Source of the DNA: Candidatus Saccharimonadota bacterium
GTDB taxonomy: Bacteria > Patescibacteriota > Saccharimonadia > Saccharimonadales > Saccharimonadaceae
NCBI GenBank assembly: GCA_017545585.1
Contig: JAFWMK010000015.1
Coordinates: 1 to 52,283, forward strand
Direction of reading: 5' to 3'
DNA length: 52,283 nucleotides
Position numbers and translations under genes: made by a program. This document shows, piece by piece, positions 23,687-31,844 of the stretch; position 1 is the first letter of the stretch, and the number at the start of each line of letters is the position of its first letter. The notes under the pieces are model-generated. The model searched no databases. It worked only from the letters and a program-made list of their open reading frames with translations, and was not told the origin of the DNA.

Positions 23687-24091
23687 CTAAAAAGTCGCAC
23701 TAATATCTGATAGGCTTTTATTAAAATCATCTTCATCTATCGGATGCTCTTTTGCTGGTGGGATATTCCTTTCGTTGCGAGAGCCTCTACCGAATGAGCC
23801 AACATCCCGCATCTTATTAAATGTTTCTTGAGCTTGCCGTCTTGCTTCCACAGCCCCCGCCGCTCGTTTAATTTCGTCGTCCACATCTGAAGGTAGACTG
23901 TCGATTATAGCCTTCATCTCTTTTACGGATTTCACGGCATCTTTGGAGTTTACCTGTCCATTTTGTTGATTGCCTCTGAATGGCACTTTACTTAAGTCGT
24001 CCCAGGAAAACTCTGCTGTTTCACGGTTGAGATGTTCTGGATTTCTTTGGTCTAAGTCGGCACTTCTATAGCTTCTTTCAAACGATTTCAT
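23687..24091 (-). CDS. Uncharacterised hydrophilic island protein
   Basis: 134 residues, highly charged, with no membrane segment and no recognised family. A central helix (KDAVKSVKEMKAIIDSL, then DEIKRAAGAVEARRQAQETFNKM, ~50-95) sits between disordered-looking ends. It is divergent from the peptidase gene; a TGATAGAAT box (minus, 24099-24104) ends 7 bases before its start. It may partner with the peptidase, but there is no direct evidence. Confidence 0.6.
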   Translation of the reverse strand: MKSFERSYRSADLDQRNPEHLNRETAEFSWDDLSKVPFRGNQQNGQVNSKDAVKSVKEMKAIIDSLPSDVDDEIKRAAGAVEARRQAQETFNKMRDVGSFGRGSRNERNIPPAKEHPIDEDDFNKSLSDISATF

Positions 24092-24166
24092 ATCATATAT
24101 TCTATCATACTTATGCCTAAAAAGTTGTCTTTTTCTGGTATAATAAAATAAAGCAAGCGAGAAAAA

Positions 24167-25822
24167 ATGAGTAGTAGCGAAAGATTAAATTTATCAGAAC
24201 AAGACAATGGTCATCCTACTGGATGGGAGGAAGTTGCAGCAATGGCAGATAAAATGCCCGCCAAAGAATCTGCCAATAATCTTACTGACGAAGATGATGC
24301 TGATGCTGATGGTATGATTGATACGAGCGGGCGAAAATATCAGGCTATTTTTGAGCGGGCAGAGAGCATAAACTCTGAAAATACTAGAGCATACAACATA
24401 GACCGCCGTAGCAAAAACTATCAAATGTTATTAGAAAAAGATAAGGATTTGGCGGATTTGTATAAAGATATACTGACAGAATTCCCAGATTTGGACAATG
24501 TTGAACTAATAAATTTTGACACTAGACGAGAAACCAAAAACGGAAAGCCCAATGCGTTTTTTAGCCCTCTGGCTATGGAAAATGGCCAGTATAGGCCGAT
24601 AGTAAAATTTAATTTTAATGAACCTGAGGTGTATTTTGACGGGACTGAAGGTGGTGGGGATGCTCTTGCACTTGCTCAATCAGTTAAAGAGATTGCCATG
24701 AAGGTTGGTGTTGATGCGAACGAGGCGCTGAAGAATAAAAAATTTATGACTTCTTTTCTACTGCTGCACGAACTTGGCCACGCTTTAGATTTCAAGCGGA
24801 ACTATCTAGATGCTAATAATGGAGATTTAAAAGAGGCTTTCATTCTAAATCGTGAGAGCCGTCGGAGAGATGAGATGACGATGCCCGTGCCTGGAGCAAT
24901 CGAGGCGTATGATACCACTAAAGAAGATATGGAAAACCTACATAAGAGGTTTGATTCTAGATTTAGTGGTATGGGAATACATAATGGCAAACAATTGAAA
25001 TTAGTAGAGTCAAGAAAATATCGAGAAATGCATTGCGAGCGAATGGCTGATGGTTTTGCGAGAAATTATGTGTTGAGACACTATAATGATTTTTTCACTC
25101 CGACGGAAAATTCTGGAGACGGTAGGCTTAGCACAAAGTTTGAAAAATCAATAGAAATGGGAGAGGATTTTTCGGAAGTTCTAGGACTTGAAGAAGGCAC
25201 CAGAGTCAGGTTTACGTTGCTTAGTAGGCCAAACAACGTTATGGGACGAGCAAAAGTAGGGGATATGATAGACGGGTATTTGAGTAAAACTGCTATGCTC
25301 GGAGAGCCATTGCAGTTACAAAGAACAAACGACCCAATGAATCCTGGTAGAACCATCTCTGTTTCTGGCGGGATAAAAAAAGTATCTATAATCCCGCACG
25401 CCATTGTGAGAAAGGACGCAAAAGGCAATGAGCAAAGAGGTGTGAATAATGAGGTAAGGTTCATAGATGCTGATGGGCGAGTATATAGGATTGAGAAAGC
25501 ACGAGACCAGGCCAAAAAAATTGAGGGCGATAATACGGAGATGCTGAAGGCTCTAAACGAATCACTCGGCTTAAAGGCTGGAAGTGAAGTTCAATTACTC
25601 AAGCGTGAGGTTGCAGGTAGAGGTGCCTCACCTATACAAGAAGGCGAACTAAAAATGGGCAAGTTAACCACTAATGGAATATCTCTTGATGGCGTTGAAA
25701 TGATAACTGATGATGGACGAAGGTTGAAGACATCTTTTGTTGATAGTATATACCGAGAGTGGAAGACATTTTATATAGATACCGCAACATCTACGTATGA
25801 AGTTATACCTGTCCGTTCTTAA
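24167..25822 (+). CDS. HExxH zinc metallopeptidase-like island protein
   Basis: 551 residues. Disordered acidic N-terminus (~1-60). LLLHELGHALDFKRN (~198-212) gives HExxH, and MHCERMADGFARNYV (~288-302) supplies the glutamate usually acting as third zinc ligand in ImmA- and toxin-like peptidases. The C-terminal ~230 residues are beta-rich with two similar stretches (VSGGIKKVSIIPHAIVR and TTNGISLDGVEMITDDGR), perhaps a substrate domain. No signal peptide. Promoter TGGTATAAT at 24139-24144; leader ~16 bases. Possibly an effector or cargo of the tRNA-Asn island. Confidence 0.72.
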   Translation: MSSSERLNLSEQDNGHPTGWEEVAAMADKMPAKESANNLTDEDDADADGMIDTSGRKYQAIFERAESINSENTRAYNIDRRSKNYQMLLEKDKDLADLYKDILTEFPDLDNVELINFDTRRETKNGKPNAFFSPLAMENGQYRPIVKFNFNEPEVYFDGTEGGGDALALAQSVKEIAMKVGVDANEALKNKKFMTSFLLLHELGHALDFKRNYLDANNGDLKEAFILNRESRRRDEMTMPVPGAIEAYDTTKEDMENLHKRFDSRFSGMGIHNGKQLKLVESRKYREMHCERMADGFARNYVLRHYNDFFTPTENSGDGRLSTKFEKSIEMGEDFSEVLGLEEGTRVRFTLLSRPNNVMGRAKVGDMIDGYLSKTAMLGEPLQLQRTNDPMNPGRTISVSGGIKKVSIIPHAIVRKDAKGNEQRGVNNEVRFIDADGRVYRIEKARDQAKKIEGDNTEMLKALNESLGLKAGSEVQLLKREVAGRGASPIQEGELKMGKLTTNGISLDGVEMITDDGRRLKTSFVDSIYREWKTFYIDTATSTYEVIPVRS

Positions 25823-25864
25823 CGGAGAAGACTTTTGCAGTTTTACGGGTTTTGCGTGTAGATA

Positions 25865-25933
25865 CCGGGACTGGTCGCTAGCTTTTGCTAGCACAAAAGC
25901 TAGATGTCGGGCGTCGCCTCGGAAAATCCCAGA
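25865..25933. repeat. 69-bp direct repeat B1
   Basis: It matches 26603-26671 with three differences. It begins with the CCGGGACTGG core of the tRNA-Asn 3' end, followed by a CTAGCTTTTG...CAAAAGCTAG palindrome. Confidence 0.8.
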
Positions 25934-25997
25934 AATATTCTTTCTCTATCAGATAAAACCTCTGTTCTAGCATCTTAAAACATGATAAAATAGAGTA

Positions 25998-26378
25998 ATG
26001 AAAATTGGGAAAATCACACCAAATGGCGTCAGCCTGGAAAAGCACGAAAACGACACGGTAGTGTTTTTCACCAATTTAGGCTACAATATTGAACTGATTC
26101 CGCCTTCCAATACTCCAAAAGCGAAAACTCCGGATTTCATGATGGACGGCAAAGCCTGGGAGATGAAAAGCCCTCAGGGCAAAAGTCGCGTTACCGTTGA
26201 ACATGCTTTTAAACGAGCGGCCAAACAATCAGAAAATATCATTATAGATCTAAGACGCACTAAGATACCGACTGACCAAACAAAAACGGCTTTGGAGAAG
26301 TTGTTTGGAACATCAAGACGGGTACGCAATCTAAAGGTTATCACTAGAGAGCAACAATTGCTTGACTTTAAAAAGTAA
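25998..26378 (+). CDS. CdiA C-terminal-type tRNA nuclease-like protein
   Basis: 126 residues. The pattern KTPDFMMDGKAWEMKSPQG (~43-61), then a helix HAFKRAAKQSENIIIDLRRTKI (~68-90), matches the CdiA-C (PF18451) nuclease layout: PD...E.KS catalytic core and a Q..N.IIDLR strand. In contact-dependent inhibition this domain cuts tRNA; free-standing short copies also occur on mobile elements, sometimes with other roles. No immunity gene is evident next to it. TGATAAAAT (box 25986-25991) ends 6 bases before the ATG: leaderless. Confidence 0.65.
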   Translation: MKIGKITPNGVSLEKHENDTVVFFTNLGYNIELIPPSNTPKAKTPDFMMDGKAWEMKSPQGKSRVTVEHAFKRAAKQSENIIIDLRRTKIPTDQTKTALEKLFGTSRRVRNLKVITREQQLLDFKK

Positions 26379-26479
26379 GCATGATACAATGTAATCAATG
26401 AGGGCGACCTTTTGTCGAAGAGCAAAAGGCCAAGCCCCCAATTTTTTACCCCATCTATTTAATGAGGCATACGCCGCTT

Positions 26480-26535
26480 AAATAAAAAATTCACCCTAGC
26501 CTTTTAGGCTAGGGTGCGGGAAATCCCCGAATATA
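26480..26535 (-). ncRNA. Minimal promoter-terminator RNA, copy A2
   Basis: Minus strand: TGATATAAT (-10 at 26541-26546), start ~26534, a ~17-base lead GGGGATTTCCCG, then CACCCTAGCC/GGCTAGGGTG perfect 10-bp stem (26492-26501/26507-26516) and a T run. It is the same design as copy A1, with nearly identical lead and stem base. Confidence 0.55.
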
Positions 26536-26596
26536 CTTACATTATATCAAACAATATCAAACAATGCCGTATTCAGCGGCTTTTAATTTGGAATTT

Positions 26597-26612
26597 TGGC
26601 TCCCGGGACTGG
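26597..26612 (-). repeat. tRNA-Asn 3'-end copy (inner attachment-like site)
   Basis: 16 bases identical to the tRNA-Asn terminus (26863-26878), including CCA, directly joined to repeat B2. Confidence 0.75.
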
Positions 26613-26671
26613 TCACTAGCTTTTGCTAGCGCAAAAGCTAGATGTCGGGCGTCGACTCGGAAAATCCCAGA
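26603..26671. repeat. 69-bp direct repeat B2
   Basis: Direct partner of 25865-25933 with three substitutions. Its CCAGA tail is followed by a CCCAGATAAATCTGGG hairpin. B1 and B2 bracket the CdiA-C-like gene and A2. Confidence 0.8.
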
Positions 26672-26765
26672 TAAATCTGGGATTTTCGCTCGTCTCCTAC
26701 GACATCCGAACCAGCTTCGCTGGTTCTCGCCCAGTCCCTCGAGACGCACATAAAATTTGATAAAT

Positions 26766-26850
26766 AAAACCGCCTAGATGGGTATTTTCTTCATTCGAAG
26801 CGCATCTAATCGATGAGCGAGAATGAAAAAATGCCCAGATGGGCGGTTTT
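26766..26850 (-). terminator. Long terminator of tRNA-Asn
   Basis: AAAACCGCC (26766-26774) and GGGCGGTTTT (26841-26850) close a long hairpin with further paired blocks (ATTTT/AAAAT and TTCATTC/GAATGAA). It lies directly downstream of tRNA-Asn on the minus strand. Confidence 0.75.
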
Positions 26851-26862
26851 ATCATCAAATTT

Positions 26863-26937
26863 TGGCTCCCGGGACTGGACTCGAACCAGCAACCTCGAAG
26901 TTAACAGCTTCTTGCTCCACCATTGAGCTACCCGGGA
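26863..26937 (-). tRNA. tRNA-Asn (GTT)
   Basis: On the minus strand the acceptor TCCCGGG pairs with CCCGGGA, D-arm TAGCTCAATGGTGGAGCA, anticodon arm GAAGCTGTTAACTTC with GTT, T-arm CTGGTTCGAGTCCAG, then G and encoded CCA. Partial copies of its 3' end occur at 23503 and 26597, so it is the probable integration target of the island to its left. Confidence 0.95.
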
Positions 26938-27006
26938 TTACGTGTCTTCATTATACCTTGCTTTTATTTTTTTTGCAAGAGCTGTGACCCTTTTTTGGCG
27001 CCCATC

Positions 27007-27084
27007 TTGCAAAAAGCATGTCCCTTGTGGTATAATAATAAGGTTACTGTTGGTACATTTCATTTTTCGTAAAGGGGGTACCAA
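27007..27084 (+). promoter_or_regulatory. Promoter and leader hairpin of the infB operon
   Basis: TTGCAA (27007-27012) and TGGTATAAT (box 27031-27036). In the leader TTGGTAC (27050-27056) pairs with GTACCAA (27078-27084), and the ribosome binding stretch AAAGGGGG (27071-27078) lies at the edge of the loop. The hairpin could modulate translation of the first gene. Confidence 0.6.
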
Positions 27085-27087
27085 GCA

Positions 27088-27282
27088 ATGATAAAATTGC
27101 GCGATGACGAAGACGACTATTGCGATCCTTTGGTTGAAGCTGTACGAGAGTACAGAAAAAAAGTTTTAATCAAAAAAATTATATTTTTCGTAACGGTACT
27201 GACCGTCATACTCGGAGGAGTTATGTACGGTACACACTTAGAATCATCGCAACAAATAGTAGAAGCACAACAAAATCAGTAA
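27088..27282 (+). CDS. Small single-helix membrane protein upstream of infB
   Basis: 64 residues: acidic N-terminus, basic helix EYRKKVLIKK, then a membrane segment IIFFVTVLTVILGGVMYGTHL (~31-51) and a polar tail. Inside-positive charge suggests the N-terminus is cytoplasmic. No family recognised. Same orientation as infB, separated by a 9-bp hairpin without a T run. Confidence 0.65.
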   Translation: MIKLRDDEDDYCDPLVEAVREYRKKVLIKKIIFFVTVLTVILGGVMYGTHLESSQQIVEAQQNQ

Positions 27283-27286
27283 CAAA

Positions 27287-27310
27287 TAGGGCGCCATTTT
27301 CGGCGCCCTA
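27287..27310 (+). other. GC hairpin between the small gene and infB
   Basis: TAGGGCGCC and GGCGCCCTA are perfect 9-bp arms around ATTTTC. There is no T run, so it is more likely an mRNA processing or stability element, or a weak attenuator, than a full terminator. Confidence 0.6.
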
Positions 27311-27335
27311 CACCAAGAAGACGGAAAGGAGTAGG

Positions 27336-29114
27336 ATGGAGCAAAATCAAGAAGAAAAAACTATACAAATCGCCGGGTCTATCACTGTGGACGAACTTAG
27401 TCAGGCTCTCGGACTTTCTGTCACCGAGCTTATCGGCACTCTTTTTAAAAACGGTATCGTAGCTACTATCAATCAGAGATTAGATTACGAGACTGCTCAG
27501 ATTATCATCGATGAGCTAGGCTTAAAAAATGTTAAATTAGAGAAGAAAAACACCGCTACCAAGACTTCCGATTATCATCGTGAATTATCAGATAAAGCGG
27601 TTTTGAGACCTCCAGTAGTAGCAGTAATGGGTCATGTCGATCATGGCAAAACCACCCTCCTAGACACTTTATTAAATAAGAAAACCGTAGATGACGAAGC
27701 CGGTGGTATTACCCAACATATTTCTGCCTATCAGCTCAAATACAATGATAGATTGATTACTTTTCTAGATACTCCAGGCCACGAAGCTTTTGCGGCTATC
27801 AGACAACACGGCGCTCTTCTTACCGATATCGTAGTGATCGTGGTTGCTGCCGATGACGGTGTTAAACCTCAGACCGTAGAGGCTATCAACTTCGCCAAAT
27901 CCGCCAATGCCAAGATTATTGTGGCTATCAACAAAATCGACCGCGAAGGCGCCGATATTGATCGCACCAAAGCAGATCTGTCAAGTCACGGTCTTCAGCC
28001 AGAAGAATGGGGTGGCGACATTACTATGGTTCCGATTTCTGCTAAACAGAATCAGAATCTCGAAGAACTTTTAGACATGATTCTTCTTACCGCCGATATT
28101 GAAGAATTAAAAGCCGATGTCGATATTCCAGCCGAAGGTCTCGTAATTGAGTCTCATATGGAGACCGGCAAAGGTTCGGTCGTAAACCTCCTTGTCACCG
28201 GCGGGGAACTAAAAACCGGTGAGTTTGTAGTAGCAGGAAGCACTTACGGCAAAGTTCGTACTATGCTAGATTGGAAGGGCAAGCCAAAAGGCAAAGCTAC
28301 TCCATCTACCCCTGTCACCATCACTGGCTTTAAGGATTTACCAAACTTCGGTGATAGATTTATGGAGGCTAAAGACGAAAAAACCGCTCGCAAAATGGCG
28401 CTTCTTAATGCTCAAGCTGCCGCTAACGAGACTGCTAACGCCAATGTTACTTCTACCGATCTCTTAAGAATGATGAACGTAGCCGACAATTCCAAGGTCT
28501 TCAACGTAATTGTAAAAGGCGATGTTCTAGGATCGGTTACATCGGTGGTGGACAATCTCAAGCTTATTGATACTCATGGCGAAATCACTCTCAATATTGT
28601 ATCTAGCGGTGTAGGCGATGTCAACGAGAATGATGTCTATATGGCCGCCGGCGAAAATACTGTGATTTACGGCTTTAATGTGAATGTTCCGATCAACATT
28701 TCCAAAATGGCCGCGCGTGATAATGTGCCAATCAGAACTTACAGAGTAATCTATGAACTTCTAGATGATGCCAAAAAGGAAATGGAAAACCTTCTCGATG
28801 CCGAGATTATCGAAGAGGACAAAGGCGAGATGAAGGTCCTCGGCGTCTTTAGAACTGAAAAGACTTCTATTATTGCTGGCGGAGAAGTACTAAAAGGTGA
28901 TGTCAAACCAGGCTTCCTAGCCCGCGTAGTCCGAGATAAAAAATTTATCGGCGAAGCTGAAGTTACCAGCACCCAGAAAGAGAAAATGGACGTACCAGAG
29001 CTTGTCGCTGGTGAAACTGGCGGCCTCGCGCTAAAAACCACGAGCAAAATCGATCTTCAGATTAACGACAGACTTGTCTTCTTCACCCGTGAAACCAAGA
29101 AACGCACGTTGTAG
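27336..29114 (+). CDS. infB: Translation initiation factor IF-2
   Basis: 592 residues, shorter than E. coli IF-2 because the long N-terminal extension is missing. After an N-terminal IF2_N-like segment (~8-60), the GTPase domain has G1 GHVDHGKTT (~98-106), G2 GITQHI (~124), G3 DTPGHEAF (~145-152) and G4 NKID (~198-201). Domains II, III and the C-terminal fMet-tRNA-binding domain ([23 protein letters not shown], ~504-526) follow. GAAAGGAG precedes the ATG. Confidence 0.96.
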   Translation: MEQNQEEKTIQIAGSITVDELSQALGLSVTELIGTLFKNGIVATINQRLDYETAQIIIDELGLKNVKLEKKNTATKTSDYHRELSDKAVLRPPVVAVMGHVDHGKTTLLDTLLNKKTVDDEAGGITQHISAYQLKYNDRLITFLDTPGHEAFAAIRQHGALLTDIVVIVVAADDGVKPQTVEAINFAKSANAKIIVAINKIDREGADIDRTKADLSSHGLQPEEWGGDITMVPISAKQNQNLEELLDMILLTADIEELKADVDIPAEGLVIESHMETGKGSVVNLLVTGGELKTGEFVVAGSTYGKVRTMLDWKGKPKGKATPSTPVTITGFKDLPNFGDRFMEAKDEKTARKMALLNAQAAANETANANVTSTDLLRMMNVADNSKVFNVIVKGDVLGSVTSVVDNLKLIDTHGEITLNIVSSGVGDVNENDVYMAAGENTVIYGFNVNVPINISKMAARDNVPIRTYRVIYELLDDAKKEMENLLDAEIIEEDKGEMKVLGVFRTEKTSIIAGGEVLKGDVKPGFLARVVRDKKFIGEAEVTSTQKEKMDVPELVAGETGGLALKTTSKIDLQINDRLVFFTRETKKRTL

Positions 29115-29140
29115 CTAAACTTTTATGCTATAATAAAGTT

Positions 29141-29671
29141 ATGCAACAAAGCACCACTGTCAAAACTTCTAAGCTCAACACATTTTTGAAAATTTTCTTA
29201 TGCTTAGATTTGATAGCAATTATTGGTCTTGGTATTGCTATTATTGTTAAGAATACTAAGGGTGGTAGTGACACTGGGCTTAATGGCGAACTTGTTTACG
29301 AGTATCGAGAGAACAGTATTCCTGGTGGTGAATATAAGGTTAATTTGAACTATGCTACCGGATATGTTCAAGTCACCGAGACCAGATTTTGTAGTGCTGT
29401 TGACTGTCATTCCACAACTAATGAATATAGTGGCACCTTAGATATAGATGAATTAAAGAAAATTCAGACCATCACCTCAAAAGATTATGATATTGACCAC
29501 CTCACAAAAGCTATAACTAGTCTCATCGAAGGTGGTAATCTTGCTGTTAAGAGCGAACATGAAGAGTATTGGTTAGAAAATTACGCCGAGGATGATTTAA
29601 ACCAAGACGGAGTCGTCACCAACAAAGAATTTGGTACTAAATGGCTAGACTATATGCTAGAAGAGCAGTAG
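29141..29671 (+). CDS. Membrane-anchored protein of unknown function
   Basis: 176 residues. An N-terminal membrane helix (IFLCLDLIAIIGLGIAIIV, ~18-36) is followed by a hydrophilic domain outside the membrane with two cysteines close together (RFCSAVDCHS, ~82-91) and an EF-hand-like acidic loop near the end (DDLNQDGVVTNKEF, ~151-164) that may bind calcium. Family not recognised. TGCTATAAT (box 29129-29134) ends 6 bases before the ATG. Confidence 0.65.
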   Translation: MQQSTTVKTSKLNTFLKIFLCLDLIAIIGLGIAIIVKNTKGGSDTGLNGELVYEYRENSIPGGEYKVNLNYATGYVQVTETRFCSAVDCHSTTNEYSGTLDIDELKKIQTITSKDYDIDHLTKAITSLIEGGNLAVKSEHEEYWLENYAEDDLNQDGVVTNKEFGTKWLDYMLEEQ

Positions 29672-29703
29672 TAACCGCAAGTAGCTTATGATATAATAAA
29701 ACT

Positions 29704-30150
29704 ATGGCACAAAAAAACAAAAAACGAAAAAGCAAAAATGATTTTGATGAATATATACCTGGCATCGTAATGCTTGCTATCGGTATAATTTGCATACTTT
29801 CTCTGTACTTGTTTACTCCTGGTATTATCCTACTGATGGGCGGTATTTTTTGGATGATACAAAAAGCTAGAAACAATAAAAATAGCAAAACAAATGCCGA
29901 TAAAGAACAAACTACCTTTCAAAAAACCTGCAACGCTATTGCAATGATTCTTGCAATTATCGGGATCGTACTTATCTTTGGTGGTGCCTGTGAAATCTTT
30001 ATTGTTAATATTATGTCTGGTGGCAAATTTAGCTACGCTCCACCAGAATTAATTGCTGGTATCGTTTGTCTGATATTAACTGCGATACTGGTTATCGTCA
30101 AAAAAACATCGCAAAAGAGCTCTCAAACAAAAAATCGCAAAAAGTCTTAA
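29704..30150 (+). CDS. Multi-helix membrane protein of unknown function
   Basis: 148 residues, about four hydrophobic segments: ~19-34 (GIVMLAIGIICILSLY), ~36-52, ~77-100 (AIAMILAIIGIVLIFGGACEIFIV) and ~115-132 (LIAGIVCLILTAILVIV), between Lys-rich ends. No family recognised. TGATATAAT (box 29692-29697) ends 6 bases before the ATG. Confidence 0.65.
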   Translation: MAQKNKKRKSKNDFDEYIPGIVMLAIGIICILSLYLFTPGIILLMGGIFWMIQKARNNKNSKTNADKEQTTFQKTCNAIAMILAIIGIVLIFGGACEIFIVNIMSGGKFSYAPPELIAGIVCLILTAILVIVKKTSQKSSQTKNRKKS

Positions 30151-30189
30151 TTATTTAACTTAAGCCTTTTGTGCTATAATTAAACTATT

Positions 30190-30480
30190 ATGCAATTTGA
30201 TGAAAACTTTTTACAAGAAATGGGTCTGTCAAGCATGCCGGCGGACAAAAAACAGGAATTTTTAAACTATATCCAAGAGGAACTAGAAGTCCGTATTGGC
30301 GAGAGGATTTCTAAGGGACTCACAGATGAGCAACTCCAAGAATTTGATAACCTCACTGAGACTGCCGACGTTGCCGCTTGGCTCGAAAAAAATCGCCCAG
30401 ACTACCGCGAAATCGTCAATCGTTGTATTGAGGAAATGAAACAAGCTATCAACCAGAATCGTGCCAAACTTGTCGGGTGA
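30190..30480 (+). CDS. DUF5663-like small protein
   Basis: 96 residues, helical and acidic: DENFLQEMGLSSMPADKKQEFLNYIQEELEVRIGERI is the recognisable DUF5663 half, then LTDEQLQEF and a C-terminal helix. Second copy of the family in the window (the other is 7973-8275). Function unknown. TGCTATAAT (30175-30180) ends 9 bases before the ATG, so the leader is nearly absent. It converges on fmt with no gap. Confidence 0.78.
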   Translation: MQFDENFLQEMGLSSMPADKKQEFLNYIQEELEVRIGERISKGLTDEQLQEFDNLTETADVAAWLEKNRPDYREIVNRCIEEMKQAINQNRAKLVG

Positions 30481-31281
30481 TTATTTTCTGTAGCCGTTTA
30501 CAAAGCTTTTTGCATCCATCGCTTTTCTGCCCTCTGGTTGCAAGAGATCGATAGATAGCGTAGTCCCGTCAGCGCAGGGAAGCGAAATCACCGCCGTCTC
30601 ACCAGGCTCCAGTATATGCGCCTCTAAAACAATACATTTTATACCAAAAAACTCATATTTTGCCTTTGGATAGCCTTGAAAAGCTACAATTTTGCGCAAA
30701 GTCTGTTCGGCTGTATCTGTTTCTGGAGTAAGATACGACATACTTTTATCTAATTTACCACAATAAGTCGCCTTAGAATCATCTTGTGCCACTGGCACCA
30801 TCGGTTTTTCAGACTCCAAAATAGACAGCACCATTGCCGCTCCCATCTCGGCCAAAGTTTTGTAGATCAAATCTTTATCAAGCGGTGAGTTTTCTAGGGT
30901 AGCTTGAGTATATATCGGTCCTGCGTCCATAGCTTTTACAAGCTTCATTACGGATACGCCAAACTCAGAAGCACCGTCCAAAATTGCCGATTCTATAGGG
31001 GAAGCACCACGATATAAAGGCAAAAGTGACGGGTGGATATTTAAGATCCCTTCTGGTTCAAACACTTCTAGTACAGAAGAGGGAATCAAAACTCCAAAAG
31101 AAGCTAATACCCCGTGGGCATCTGGGTTTTCCTCTTTCATTCGCACCGCCTCAGAGAGATCTTCCTTTGTGTGTGCATGAAAAATCACTTCGCACTTTTG
31201 TTCTAATACTCTTAAGGCATACTCAGATAACGGCCCATTCCCAAAAAAGATAATTTTACTTTTTACCCCAGAGTTTGGCAT
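30481..31281 (-). CDS. fmt: Methionyl-tRNA formyltransferase
   Basis: 266 residues from ATG 31281, smaller than E. coli Fmt. Core transferase: IIFFGNGPLSEYALRVL, then GVLASFGVLIPSSVL and the active-site NIHPSLLPLYRGASPIESAILDG (~95-117) with the conserved Asn, His and later KAMDAGPIY (~132-140). C-terminal anticodon-side domain follows but is short. The frame extends to 31464, but those residues have no Fmt similarity and lie inside def. It overlaps the def gene by 26 bases; def and fmt form the classic initiator pair. Confidence 0.9.
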   Translation of the reverse strand: MPNSGVKSKIIFFGNGPLSEYALRVLEQKCEVIFHAHTKEDLSEAVRMKEENPDAHGVLASFGVLIPSSVLEVFEPEGILNIHPSLLPLYRGASPIESAILDGASEFGVSVMKLVKAMDAGPIYTQATLENSPLDKDLIYKTLAEMGAAMVLSILESEKPMVPVAQDDSKATYCGKLDKSMSYLTPETDTAEQTLRKIVAFQGYPKAKYEFFGIKCIVLEAHILEPGETAVISLPCADGTTLSIDLLQPEGRKAMDAKSFVNGYRK

Positions 31282-31831
31282 TGTTTTTGATTTCCTTTTC
31301 GTAATCTTTGATCGGTAGAAGCTCCCCCTTGTCGTCCATATAATAAAACGCATCTGCTTTGTCTTTGATGTGATCGATAAAAAGCACGCCATTAAGATGG
31401 TCAATCTCATGAAGGAGCGTCCGTGCGAGCTCCCCAGTGGCCTTGATTCGCACTTCTTTGCCATCCTCGGTCTTAGCCTTTACTCTTACCTTGAGCGGCC
31501 TAGGTACCATCCCATAGATAGTAGGAACAGATAAACATCCCTCAAAATCAGTCACGGTTTTGCCCTCAGTCTTAGTTACCTCTGGATTAATCATGGCGGT
31601 AAAATGTGCGTTTTTCTTGTCTTCCATGTCGTCGCGAATGATAATAATTCGCTTATTTACGCCCATTTGAGGTGCTGCCATCGCCGCCGACAGCTCATAA
31701 GGGTGCTTAGACTCCCAGTCAAGAGAAAGTTTTCTCATGTCATTGATAATGTCTAGAACCTCAAAATCAATCTGCCTGACTTTTTCAGAGGGCTCCCTTA
31801 GTCTCCGATCTGGTGTGGTAATAATTTTCAT
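31256..31831 (-). CDS. def: Peptide deformylase
   Basis: 191 residues. Motif I AAPQMGVNKR (~49-58, usually GxGLAAPQ), motif II EGCLSVP (~96-102) with the Cys ligand, and motif III LHEIDHLNGVLFIDHI (~138-153) with HExxH. It removes the formyl group from nascent proteins. TGATATAAT (box minus 31839-31844) ends 7 bases before the ATG: leaderless def-fmt operon. Confidence 0.95.
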   Translation of the reverse strand: MKIITTPDRRLREPSEKVRQIDFEVLDIINDMRKLSLDWESKHPYELSAAMAAPQMGVNKRIIIIRDDMEDKKNAHFTAMINPEVTKTEGKTVTDFEGCLSVPTIYGMVPRPLKVRVKAKTEDGKEVRIKATGELARTLLHEIDHLNGVLFIDHIKDKADAFYYMDDKGELLPIKDYEKEIKNNAKLWGKK

Positions 31832-31844
31832 TAGCTCAATTATA

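Larger units (their letters stand above)
26379..26862. other. Gene-free right end of the island
   Basis: Repeats, hairpins and the A2 unit but no supported gene. Two further hairpins lie at 26659-26685 and near 26710-26735 (ACCAGC/GCTGGT). No integrase is seen here or elsewhere in 23.5-26.9 kb. Confidence 0.75.

Noticed and set aside
31282-31464. N-terminal extension of Fmt
   Set aside because: These codons lie inside def in another frame and have no transferase similarity.
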